Source of the DNA: Ustilago trichophora
Lineage: Eukaryota > Basidiomycota > Ustilaginomycetes > Ustilaginales > Ustilaginaceae
Assembly (NCBI GenBank): GCA_900323505.1
Contig: OOIN01000027.1
Span: 310,001 to 374,000 of the forward strand
Direction of reading: 5' to 3'
DNA length: 64,000 bases
Below are positions 27,346 through 38,000 of the stretch, piece after piece. The stretch's first letter is position 1. The number at the start of each line of letters is the position of its first letter. The translations under genes and the position numbers were made by a program. The notes beneath the pieces were generated by a model. It was not told the origin of the DNA. It was given only the letters and a program-made list of their open reading frames with translations, and did no database searches.

Positions 27346-28971
27346 ATGATTCCATTGCCCATCAGGTGGACGTGCAGTCTCGCACTGCTAGCCATCTTCC
27401 TCCTCAGCACCACCACCGAAGCCGCCCTCTTCTCCAAGAACTCCAAAGTGACCATCGTCGATTCGAGCAACTTCAAACGCGAAGTGCTCGACATTGAGAA
27501 ACCCACCTTGGTCGCCTTCACCGCTCCCTGGTGTGGACACTGCAAGAACCTCGTGCCTGACTATACAAAGGTCGCAGCTCAACTCGATGGCGTAGTCAAG
27601 CTGGCCTCGATCGACTGCGATGACGACAAGAACAAGCCCCTGTGTGGCAAGTATGGCGTCCAGGGTTTCCCCACACTCAAGCTCTTTCCTCCCACAAAGA
27701 AACGACTACCAAAGGACTACCAGGGCGCCCGTAAAGCCAAAGATATCGCAGCATTCATGGTCGATGCCTTACCCATGGGTGCCAAGAAGCTCAAGGCTGA
27801 AGAACTGCAAGAGTACGCCGAGAAGGATGAAGCCACGCCCAAGGTGATTCTGTTTTCAAAGAAGCCCACCAGCTCTCCGCTGTACAAGAGTCTGGCTTTG
27901 GACTTTAGAAAGAGTCTCAGCTTTGCATTCCTCCGGGGTGACCAAAGGCCGGTACAGGCAGCGGCAAGGATCCATCTGGATGTAGAGGTGACTGATGAAA
28001 AGTTGCCATTGTTGATCGTAGTCCCCTCCCGTGGGGACGGTGAGGAGCTGGATAAGAGCGAGATCAAAGTGTACCAGGGCGCGTTGAAGTATCACGAACT
28101 GAACAAGTGGATCAAGGACACTGTGCCAGAGGCCAAGACTGGCAAGGTCAAGAAGGCCCCCAGCAAGGCCCAGCACAAGAAGAAGCCGGTCAAGCTGGAC
28201 GAAGACATTCAAGATCTGCCCAAGGGAGCCAACCGTGAATGGAGGGTCGAGGAGGATATGACGGAAGACGAAAAGAAAAAGAAGATGCAAGATCTGGCCG
28301 AGATGCTCAATACGGCTATCAAGCAGGGTAACGACCTTCGGGAAGGCGGTGCCGCTGCCGAGCCTGCAGAGAAGAAGAAAAAGGTGGCAGCTAAAGCCGA
28401 CAGTGATGCAGAATCCTCAGCCTCAAATGACGGTTCTTCATCGTCCTACTCTTCCTCCTCCTCCTACTCTTCCAGCACCGGCGAAGACGGAGAGACCACC
28501 ACCGATCGCAGCGCCTCCTACTCCACTTCTGGTGACACACCCGACTCTGCTTCCTCCTACAAGGTTTCCTCGCACACCACCTCTTCCGACGCGTCCTCCG
28601 AAGACATTTCTCTCAAGGAAAACTTGCAACGCTGGCTAGAAGGTGAACAAGTCGACTGGTCCTCGGATTACGCCACTCAATTCTCCTCTGCCCAAGCTGC
28701 CGCTGAAAAGCTCATCGCTCAGGATCCTGAAAAGGCTGAACAGATGGCACTCGAGAGCGAGAAATGGCTCGCCCAGTATCTCGTCAGCGATGTAGAGATG
28801 ATGAAGTTGGCAAGGGAGAAGGGCAATCAGGATCCCGCTGTGGGCGATGATAAATTGGAACGCGTAGAGAGCATGTATCAGGAGATTCTCAAGAGGATCC
28901 AGGATAGAGAGGACAAGATCAAGGCCAAAGAGAACCAGCGCGAGGAGAACAAGGGTCATGATGAGCTGTAG
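27346..28971 (+). CDS. ER protein disulfide isomerase-like protein with HDEL tail
   Basis: 541 residues from the ATG at 27346. A hydrophobic signal peptide (about 1-26, ending STTTEA) precedes one thioredoxin domain with active site APWCGHCKN (Cys63, Cys66) and the cis-Pro region GVQGFPTLKLF. A second, redox-inactive thioredoxin-like part follows (VILFSKKPTSSPLYKSLALD). Next come a Lys-rich segment, a low-complexity Ser/Tyr/Thr stretch (about 365-420) and a helical C-terminal part ending in HDEL, the ER retrieval signal. Organisation resembles fungal Mpd1/P5-type (PDIA6) oxidoreductases with an extended, unusual C-terminus. It should act in oxidative folding in the ER lumen. The upstream in-frame sequence from 27166 lacks a signal peptide and is rejected as coding. 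Confidence 0.88.
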   Translation: MIPLPIRWTCSLALLAIFLLSTTTEAALFSKNSKVTIVDSSNFKREVLDIEKPTLVAFTAPWCGHCKNLVPDYTKVAAQLDGVVKLASIDCDDDKNKPLCGKYGVQGFPTLKLFPPTKKRLPKDYQGARKAKDIAAFMVDALPMGAKKLKAEELQEYAEKDEATPKVILFSKKPTSSPLYKSLALDFRKSLSFAFLRGDQRPVQAAARIHLDVEVTDEKLPLLIVVPSRGDGEELDKSEIKVYQGALKYHELNKWIKDTVPEAKTGKVKKAPSKAQHKKKPVKLDEDIQDLPKGANREWRVEEDMTEDEKKKKMQDLAEMLNTAIKQGNDLREGGAAAEPAEKKKKVAAKADSDAESSASNDGSSSSYSSSSSYSSSTGEDGETTTDRSASYSTSGDTPDSASSYKVSSHTTSSDASSEDISLKENLQRWLEGEQVDWSSDYATQFSSAQAAAEKLIAQDPEKAEQMALESEKWLAQYLVSDVEMMKLAREKGNQDPAVGDDKLERVESMYQEILKRIQDREDKIKAKENQREENKGHDEL

Positions 28972-29181
28972 CTTAGATCGCTCACCTGAGTCATGTTTCG
29001 AATTCAAATTTTGAGACGCAGAATCACAGCAGCGCACAGTGTGTATCAAAGCGAAGAAAAGTCCGTATCATTCCGTTAACACATGGTATCGACCAACATG
29101 GAGAGGAAAACAAAAAAATGAGTGTGGGCGATAGAAAGAGGTATATAGGGTAAAGCCAGAGCTTCTATTCGGGATGTGCTG

Positions 29182-31383
29182 TTAGATGGGAGAAGCGTTG
29201 CCCTTCTTGTTCCTATGTCCACCCGGGTTGTGTTCGACATAAGGACCGTTGCCGACGGCACTAGCCTTTCTATACGAGTGGCAGGCGTGGGCATGTTTGA
29301 AGAAGGCGGCAAAGTTTCTGCGTCTCTTTGCTGTGCAGATGAGGACCCATTCTTTGCACTGGTGGCATTTCCCTTCGACCGTTCCTGCTGCATCTGCGTA
29401 GATCTTGAGATGGGTAGGGGCGGTAAAGCGCAATCCAGAGACGGAGGAGATACCGTGCTTGTGCACCTGATCGTACCAGTATTGCGAATTTTTCAACTGG
29501 AGCCAGTTGCCGCTCTCGCAGCGATCGCACCAGGCCTCTCGGGCGTTGCCTGAACCTCGGACCCATCGTGGAGTGTAGAGATCACCAGGGAAACGAAGCT
29601 TGTCGGTCTGCAAACGAGGACGATCCTCTTCGTTCTCAACTTCAAAGTCGGCTGCGGGTGGGTCGGCCATACCAGTACGCATCTCACAGTGCTGGTCGTA
29701 GTACACATCTTCCATCTTGCTGCCTGTGGGTGCGCGAAGGACAATGTCGGTGGTAATATGGAATGGAGTGTTGGCGAGGGTGTTGGCTTGCTGAACGGCG
29801 GAAGCGGAGGATGAGGATCGGTCGCGCTGTTGGCGCTTGTCTCCTCCAGGCATGCCGCTGGGGGAGGGGTAGCCGGCTTCAATGCCATATCGCATGACAC
29901 CGGCGTCGCGCCAGCCGGAGAGGTTGGGGGACGAGCCAGTGGTGCCCATAGCACCAGGGACGCCACCAGTGTGAGAGGTAGCACCACTCCATGGGCTCCA
30001 TTGGGAAGGGTTGGAGTAGCCCGCACGCTGCGCTCCCGATGCCTGCTGCTGTTGCTGAGCTCCATATGCTTCCGAAGGAAGCGAAGGTCGGCGAGGGTCG
30101 GTGCTGTGGCTCGGTCGGTAGCCGTTCATCATACCGCTGATGGGTGCAGATGGTCGCGAGAATGACATGTTGGAAGCAAGAGAATATCTGCGAGCGGCGC
30201 TGTCGCTAGCGTCGGCAACGCCGCCATGTGTCGAACCACCCATTACCTCTTCATCGTACTGTCGCTTACCCAAGGTGGACTGAGGGAACTCATAGCCGCT
30301 GATCTCGAAGCCGCTCGAATTGGACCAAGCGGGTCGGGAAGCGGAGCGAGTCTCGGGCAGAGGTGGCGGCTGAAGCCTTCGAGCGCCATAGTGGTTGGCT
30401 GATGATGGGTCCTCGGTAGCCGCGTGAGACTCGGCAGACCACCACTGGCCATTGTTGGAAGAGGCATCGGCTGAGGCGTCCGAGGAACGAGCGTGGAGGT
30501 AGTTGGGTCTGCGAACGTAGTGCTGATCGGCCATGGCGCTGGCATCGGAGCCACCACGAGGCCTTGTGGCATCAGCTGCTGTAGCGCCTGCGAGGCCTGA
30601 AGGTGCGGGCATGGTGTTGTATGACGGAGGGAGGTTGAGATGGGATTGCTGGTCTTCGGTGGCCGGGTAGGACGACATTTGGTGTTGCTGCTGTTGCCAG
30701 ACTTGCTGAGAGAGGAAAGACTGATCCTCGTAGTTGCCCTGGAAACCCATGGTCATGGCGACAGTGTCGCGAGGAATGTCCCAGATGGAGGTTGCCGCCT
30801 CAACGTCGGAAGGACGGGCGGGTTCCAAGTGCTCACCCTTTGCGCTTGCCCCAGTGTGGGGAGAGCGAGGCTTTTGTTGAGGAGCTCCAGTGAGGCTGTT
30901 CCAGATCCCCTTCATACCGTCTCCCCACAGGTGAGAACCATCCTCAAGAGGGCGGCCGTTGTGGGAAGATGTGGAATGCTGGTAAGAATGCGAGTAAGGG
31001 TCTGTGGAAGAGTGATGTGTGTGAGCCATGGCGGGAGGGGTGGAGCGGTGAGCAGAAGAATGCATGGCGATGGTCATGTTACGTGTGGGTGCAAGCAAAG
31101 GCTGTCCGTCGACGGGGCTCTGTGGCTCAATGGGGCCGCTAGAGCGAGAGGAGTACGAGTGGGAGGAAGATGGACTAGATGCAGAGGTGGAAGTAGAAGC
31201 CGAAGCGATCGAGGAGGCGCTTCGACTGGCGAATGTGGTGCTGGTTGTGTTTGTGAATGAGGAGATGGGCGGAAGCGTGGTTGTGTTGGAAAAGTGGGAC
31301 GAAGAGGACGAGGAAGGGGACCAAGAGTTGGAAGGATAGTAGTCCTGGTATTGTCGATACGAGCGACGAGAGTCTCTTTGCAT
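29182..31383 (-). CDS. Rua1 C-terminal domain transcription regulator
   Basis: 733 residues from the ATG at 31383 (the frame opens six codons earlier with TTG). The first ~520 residues are disordered, Ser/Gln/His-rich. The C-terminal ~200 residues form a conserved fungal domain: RFPGDLYTPRWVRGSGNAREAWCDRCESGNWLQLKNSQYWYDQVHKHG, described in parts: YTPRWVRG, CDRC, LKNSQYWYDQVHKHGI, then KCHQCKEWV and AFFKHAHACH. The two CxxC pairs plus His/Cys suggest zinc binding. This corresponds to the Rua1_C/DUF4451 family; the name comes from the Ustilago maydis activator of the ustilagic acid cluster, but many members have other roles, and I cannot say this is Rua1 itself. Its upstream side faces 11.6 kb without genes, as often seen with developmental regulators. 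Confidence 0.78.
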   Translation of the reverse strand: MQRDSRRSYRQYQDYYPSNSWSPSSSSSSHFSNTTTLPPISSFTNTTSTTFASRSASSIASASTSTSASSPSSSHSYSSRSSGPIEPQSPVDGQPLLAPTRNMTIAMHSSAHRSTPPAMAHTHHSSTDPYSHSYQHSTSSHNGRPLEDGSHLWGDGMKGIWNSLTGAPQQKPRSPHTGASAKGEHLEPARPSDVEAATSIWDIPRDTVAMTMGFQGNYEDQSFLSQQVWQQQQHQMSSYPATEDQQSHLNLPPSYNTMPAPSGLAGATAADATRPRGGSDASAMADQHYVRRPNYLHARSSDASADASSNNGQWWSAESHAATEDPSSANHYGARRLQPPPLPETRSASRPAWSNSSGFEISGYEFPQSTLGKRQYDEEVMGGSTHGGVADASDSAARRYSLASNMSFSRPSAPISGMMNGYRPSHSTDPRRPSLPSEAYGAQQQQQASGAQRAGYSNPSQWSPWSGATSHTGGVPGAMGTTGSSPNLSGWRDAGVMRYGIEAGYPSPSGMPGGDKRQQRDRSSSSASAVQQANTLANTPFHITTDIVLRAPTGSKMEDVYYDQHCEMRTGMADPPAADFEVENEEDRPRLQTDKLRFPGDLYTPRWVRGSGNAREAWCDRCESGNWLQLKNSQYWYDQVHKHGISSVSGLRFTAPTHLKIYADAAGTVEGKCHQCKEWVLICTAKRRRNFAAFFKHAHACHSYRKASAVGNGPYVEHNPGGHRNKKGNASPI

Positions 31384-31431
31384 AGCTAAGCGACGAGGCA
31401 AACGCTATGGGCGGCGGTCAAGAGACGAACC

Positions 31432-31433
<2 letters not shown>

Positions 31434-31482
<49 letters not shown>
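31434..31482. repeat. (TG)n microsatellite, 49 bp
   Basis: Perfect TG repeat about 50 bp upstream of the Rua1_C-type gene's ATG, in its leader or core promoter. Confidence 0.95.
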
Positions 31483-31483
<1 letters not shown>

Positions 31484-34400
31484 GACGACAATGGGGATAT
31501 TGATGATGCAGACGGAGCGGCGGAGGAGCGTGTGCTGTGAGTGGTTAGGTGTGAGGATGCAGCGTAATGTGCTCGGACTGATACTAGCGAGAAGCTGAGC
31601 AAAGGGAGGTGATGATATGAGAGAGTGACGGGATGAAAGGGTACAGAAGAGAACAAAGGGGGACAAGGTGAAGCGGAGAAGAGGGGATGTTGACGAGCGA
31701 CTTTAAAGCGAAAAAGACAGTGGGATTGGTGGCTGATAGAATTGGGATGCAAGAGAGTTATCGGTGAGCGTTGGGCGTGATGATAGGAGGAGTGGAAAGA
31801 CTGACGCCGGAAGCGAGTGTATGGTATACGAGTAGAATACTGTATGTCGAGTGAATGAAAGTGAGACGAAATCCCGGTGTGGGCGCAGAGCTGAATGGGC
31901 GGAAGCGCAAAGTCGGAGTTGGAGACGAGAGAGAAAGGCAGAGAACAGAAGTAAAGCGACAAGGACAGCGGCGACGGCATTAGCCAAATGGAGAGTTGAG
32001 CCAACGGCGTTTGGCATCAGACGAGGCGATGATGCGCTCCCTTGTAGTCGAAGCTGTCGTCCAAGATGTTGCTGCGCCGAAGAGCAAGTACCAAAAGGAA
32101 AAGGCGAACAAAAAGAAAAAGAAAAAAAAAAAGCCACTCGAGGACAAGCAGGTGAGGAGGAAGCTGCAGTGCATGTGCATGGCAGCTTCTTTTTTGTCCG
32201 TGTTGTTCATCGGAACTCGACTGGATGTCGACACAGACAGGCATAGTGTACGAGACAGCACCACTACCAAGCACGGGACGAGTCTTGCACCCAGACAAGA
32301 CGACAAGCGAGACCAACGAGACATGAGGTGTCGCACTTGACAGAAGCACAGAGTGCAAAGAGCATGAGGCTTGCTTGCTTTCCATTATGGCTGCGCATGA
32401 CGGAAGCCAAAGCAAAGGGCAAGAGTGCTCCGGGCATGTCTACCTGTGCCTGGCTTTGGCATAGGCGAACTTGTCGTCTCTCTTTTGGCACAAGACCAGG
32501 AAAAGTGAGCTCTATCTCGTCCTGTTTTTTCTTGCAAGAATAATACAAAACAGCTAGAGACTCCCATCGCTAATGCAACATTCTCTGTGTTCGTGTCGCA
32601 CATGTTGATGCTTTATTTTTTCTTAAAAGGATAAAAACGAGCGCTTCTCCCCCACCTGCTTTTGAAGAAAATCAAAATCAAAATAAAACGAAAGGGTGGG
32701 AAAAAGTGGTGCCTGGCGCACTTTTCTTTTCGCTTTTTTCTTTCCCCCCCCCTTGATTCGCAAGCTCATTGTGTATCTTCTGCCACTGCCACCTCCTTCT
32801 GAACAAGCCCCCGAACAAGGAAAGTGCTCCTGCAAACCTGGGTGAGCATGCGCAGCAAACGAGTGTCAATCTGGTTTGGCTATGCTGTGCTATGTAAACC
32901 CCTAGTCATGCCTTTTTTCCACGGCGTTCTTAATGTCCATGAGCAAGCCAAGAATCACAAAGTACACGCTTTGACAGCAGCTCGGCATATTTCCAATCAA
33001 TAAAGACAAGAATCTATCAAGATCATCTCGCAATGGTCTCGTGAACAAGTTTGGAAAATGAATTCGGTTCGCTTTTCATGCAAATCTTTCGTCAGGATCC
33101 TATCAAGTCGAGAGTTGACGTTTGTTGAGAACCGAGGTCATACCGAGCATTGACAATGTCAGCATTCCAACTCCTCTTTCAAACAGCACGTCTTATCCCA
33201 ATGTCGACCAAAGTAGTTGCGTCGCTGTTGTTGAGCAGGCGTGATCATCATAAAAAAGGGCGTACAGTAGAAGGTCGCAGCAGATCCGTGTCGTCTAGCC
33301 TGGGCGGGATCGGATCATGACATTTCTGGGTGTAGATGCTTCAAGCAGAGAGAGTGAACAGAGAGTGTGTGTGCACAGCTGCACGCGCAAGTGTGGGAAA
33401 TCGGAATTTTGTTCTCTCTTGGAGACACAAAATCAAGCGAAGAGCGACGCAGCGCTCTGGGAAAATTTCACAGCACACAGAGCGGTCGGATAATCCTAAT
33501 AAGCGACATTTATTTTTTTTATTTTTTTCTCTTTTCTAAAAAAGCAAGGGCGACTATCGGACATTCAGCGCATATCGGGCAACAGCGATTGTCGCCCCCC
33601 TTGCCCCCTCTCCCCACTGTGATGTCGCTCGGTAGAATTGCATTCTCTGTCTCACCTTTGGCTTTTGAAGTGCACAAAGCAGAATCACATCCACCCTTCT
33701 CCGCGGCCGAGCCATCCACGAACCAGTCCGGCGTGCTTTCTTGCCTTGTCGGATGCTACCCCCTTGCCCTCGTTTCCTGCTCGGTCAACCATCGCTTCGC
33801 CAACAAACACACCATACACTCGCGTCGTATTCGGCAGAGTCGGTCATCTTCCGTCGGCGTGATCCCAGCGTTGGGCGGAGTCTAGGAACACACGCTATCA
33901 GCTTTACATGCAGAGGGTGCAAGGCGGTTGCTTACGATGGATGGTAGGTACTACAAAGGGTCAAGCAAGGAGGCGTGCTCTCGGGATGGTTCTGCCCACA
34001 TTCGACCTAGGTCACCACTTGCTCGAAGCGAGACAATACAGAACAAGACAGATGACCGCTCCCCGTTCACCGCCATTGTCTGCTGTAATCCCATGCCTAG
34101 TTTGCAACAATTCCGCGGTCTTTGAGAATCCAATCCTTACTCGTACCCCCAACCACCAAACAAGCTCGCCCTTCCCAGAGAGACTTGATTCTTTGTCTGT
34201 CAACCAGCTCCTTGAAACCATCAAACAAGCAATGTGGTCACGATCGAGTTCCACCCCAGATCGTGGCGTTGTCAAACAAGTCGTCTTCATTTCACGGTGA
34301 GGACATGGCTATAATTTAGCTGCGAACCCAGATCCTGGTTCGCCTGCCACGCACACATGACGCGTTCCATCAGGGACTGACGGGACACTTGCATTTTGCA

Positions 34401-34996
34401 TTTCGCATCTCCGAACTCGGCATCCTCCTCCCAAAAGAAATAAATCCTGTAAATCAATTCTTTAAACTAAGCTCAACAAACGGGCAAGATTTTCCACGAG
34501 TTGCCAGGGTCTGTCTTTACTTTCTGCCCAGAGTGCGCTTCCGGTGGAAGGGCTCCATTTCATCGTGAGCTGCATAATGTCGCCTATATTGCCTCTGTTT
34601 GACTCGCGATTGTCGCTGTTTCGACACATGTGCTGCAGTATCGGAAACAGCCGCCTCTACATCCGTCGACCAAAACACCTCTTGTTGCTCACACAAGCGC
34701 TCACCGTAGCCTTTGCAGAAAGGTCAAGTCGCCTCGACGTGGACTAGTCGGTCTGGCACCTTTACTGAAACAAATGAGTCCCCATCTGTCAAACCTACAA
34801 CTTCGCTTTCAAGTGTTGATGCATGACGAGTGACAACAAGATTGCAACGTCTTCTATGTTCTTCTATAGTCATGCGAGCCAAGAGGATCAAACCTTGTAT
34901 GACAGTGGCTCAGCCGTGCTCTCGGAATCTCTTTTCCGGTCACTCAGGCTCATTTCACCTCAAACAAAACATCAAAGGGCGGCGGCAAGGAACCTC

Positions 34997-35024
34997 TTTT
35001 TTTTAAAAAAAAAAAAAAAAAAAA
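34997..35024. repeat. T8-A20 tract
   Basis: Eight T immediately followed by twenty A; could form a small A-T hairpin or mark an old poly(A) insertion end. Nothing recognisable lies upstream of it. Confidence 0.8.
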
Positions 35025-38000
35025 TCACAAATCAATCCGATCAAACGGCAGCATAGGTTTCATACAGCAGGGCGCACAAAAGATTGGGCTGCAGACGTCT
35101 CAGCGACAAAGCAGACCCATTTCAAGTCAAAGTCGGGATTGCAATCCTTCCATGTCTCGATGCAATCATTCGCACTGCGCTCGCTCATCCCCCTTTGACT
35201 CCCATGTCTTGCCCGACCGATTCCCGATCAACGATCCAAAGAACCAAAGTTTGAGCTTGGATCCGTCGGATGCTCCTTTCTAGTCTCCGAATCCTCCTTG
35301 ATTCACAATACAGAGAACCGCGCTTTGTTTTCGCTGAAAACCAGATGGAAATCAACCATACCTGCTCCACACAGCTTCCATGCTCTCGGCTCCCAATCAA
35401 GAAAGAAGCTTTGTTTACCTCGTGCCACGCACCAAATTTATGCCGACTTTCGATATTGGTTTCATGGCATGTGTCTTCTCCATGTTCCATCGCCCTTGTA
35501 GAGATGCGAGCATGCAGCGTAACTCCGCAGGCCCATCCCATCTTTGTCAAGTTCTACCACCATCCACCAGCCAAATCTCGCTTGCACATCGTCGTCCAAG
35601 ACCAGCATCAATAAATTGCCATCCCGTGTCGGCGAATTTCCATCCAATTTTCTTCACCTCGTAGCGAGAGGGACGGGCGGAGCGTGCCAATGTATTCATC
35701 TGCACGCCACCAAATTTGCCTCCCCCACGCTGTTTCGTCTTGTAAACTCCGTTGGAAGCATGTCAGCTGCTGCTGTAAATGCCAAGAAGATCAATCCAAA
35801 GATCAAAACTTCGGGACACGCTCGATGCATCTTGGTACCTTGTTTGCGTGAATTCACCGACACAGTTTGAATGACATCTACTGTACAGATCAGCAGCAAG
35901 GCACCACCTGTGACCACGCAGCCGCAGCCACGTCGGATATGCCTGTTTCATCCCTCTCGACGAATGGCGTTCCTTGCTTTGATCAAGCCGCACGACTTTG
36001 CCGAACTGGTCCTACTTCCGATGTGGCCCGACAACGCGGCTAACTTGGGTGGCTTTCCTCACCCAACGCTCGTATCGAAATGTACAGTACGTTGGTGAGG
36101 CTACGTTCAGCTTGTCACAGGAATCGACAGAATACACTTGGGCCGCGGCAGCCGAACGTGCCTAGACAGAGATAGCGTGACAGCTGGGCAGAGCATCGGT
36201 TGCAGACAAGCTGTTAAAGGGCGGAGTTGGCTGCGTTGCTGATTTTTCCGGCAATCTCTTCGAGTCGCCTTGGAATGCGACTTGTGATTCGGCATGGCTC
36301 CTTTCGAACATGCAAAGCGTTTCCAACGCTGCAGCAGAAATCAATGAGGCGACAGGGCGAGTGACAGAGCTAGGGAATCGGAAAGACTGGCCTCGACACG
36401 AGGATGCTCGAGTTCGGCAGACAATCTGCATGGATTTGTATCCCAAGGACCGACGACGATCATCTCTTGTGCTTTTCCTTTTCTTCCTTGTCAAAGGAGC
36501 AAAAGTCATGCGACTCGCCTGCACAAACATTCTGTCTACTGTACTGTACGTGCAGTACATGTTTGTGCTCTTTGTTCGGCGTTCATGTGCCGCTTCATAA
36601 TCGTGCGCATGCAAGGACATTTCAGCTGCGACTCGGTGAGACGGTTGCTGTGAATGGTGGACAGGGCGCATCCTGCTTTATCTCGCACAACAGCAAGCTT
36701 TACGTTCTCACGGATACTAACGAGGCTTCAAGCTCCGACAAGATGGAATCCGCGTGATGTGAGCTCGCGTCGAATCAGCTTGTTTAGATTTGCGTAATGC
36801 TCTGCTTCTGCTGCTCCAATTCGCCCGTGTTTCCGCGTCTGCCTAAATAAATTCCCAACTCCGACACTTTTTGGGTCATCCTTGCTCTTGCTCTTCTCCT
36901 GCGTCTTGATGCCTGAATCAGAGCAAGACGAGAGCCTCCGTGGGAGAGACCCTTTCTGTTTAGCAGCGGAGCTTGGGTAAACCTGGCTTATGCTGCGTCT
37001 GGCTTCAAATCCGGCTCTGTGGTGCATGTTTGCTTCCGTCGGGATCAGCTGCAAGCCTTCCACCATTACGTTTCAGCTGTCAAAACCCGCAACGTCGCTC
37101 TTTGCTTTGACCAAGCCACCTAGCATCTCTGGTGATTTTTTCATGCCCACGCCCTCTCGTCCACCTGCCCGTCGGCCCTGCCCGAAATCCGTTCCTGGTC
37201 GAAGCTCGGCCGTTTTCCGTTTCCACGATGTCGCTTCTGCTTTGAAGATCCGCTCGGCTGCTCTGAACCTGCCATTGTGCGGTGTTCCTGCTCGGTTCCT
37301 GCCTCCTTTCGAGGCGTTTTGATGCTAAGTTGCGATGTTGCGTTGCCCAGCTGAGAACCACTTGCTCGCTTAGCTCGTCGATACGTCAGCCTTTCGGTTC
37401 CAAGCCAAGCAAAGCTAGACTCTCTCAGACCGAGTCCAAGAGGCGAGAGTCCGGGCTATGTTCCATGCTTACACTCGAATAAACTCGCTTTCCACACAGA
37501 GGAAACGAGAGATGACATGTTGGACCGGGCGACAGGGGCCAAGGCGACCATGCGAGTCAAACTTTCTCGGGTTTTGCATGGATCATGCGCTCCATAGAAG
37601 ACGCAATCTCGTCTCGCATCGGTGCTGCGACACTTCTACTCTTTTGTGCCTCTATGCATGGATTCTTCAACGCCTTCCGTCTCCGTTTCTTTATACTACC
37701 TCAGCTGGACAGTTTCGCGTGAAGCGAATAGTTTAGAGTCGAAACGACACTTTGATGACAACAACGAGGCAATACCAGACCAGCGCATTGGCCTCGACTG
37801 TTTGTGCCTAATCCGCTGTTGAGATAGGCACATGAATTGCCTATTCGATTTGGGACGGAATGGTATCTTCCGAGACCAGTGATAATGTATGTAAAGATGC
37901 CTACAAGTGAGCTTTGAATCGCCTCTTGTGGCGTCAATGCTCAGGACAATTTGGTCAGCTGCTCTCCAATCAGGACTGCAACTTTGTCTGCAAAACGTCT

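Noticed and set aside
33367..33885. 172-codon ORF in the gene-free region
   Set aside because: Compositionally random, starts in a low-complexity stretch and includes a Phe/Leu run translated from a T tract.
36162..36671. 169-codon ORF in the gene-free region
   Set aside because: Random composition, Arg/Ser/Cys-rich, no motif, no splice context and no matching neighbours.
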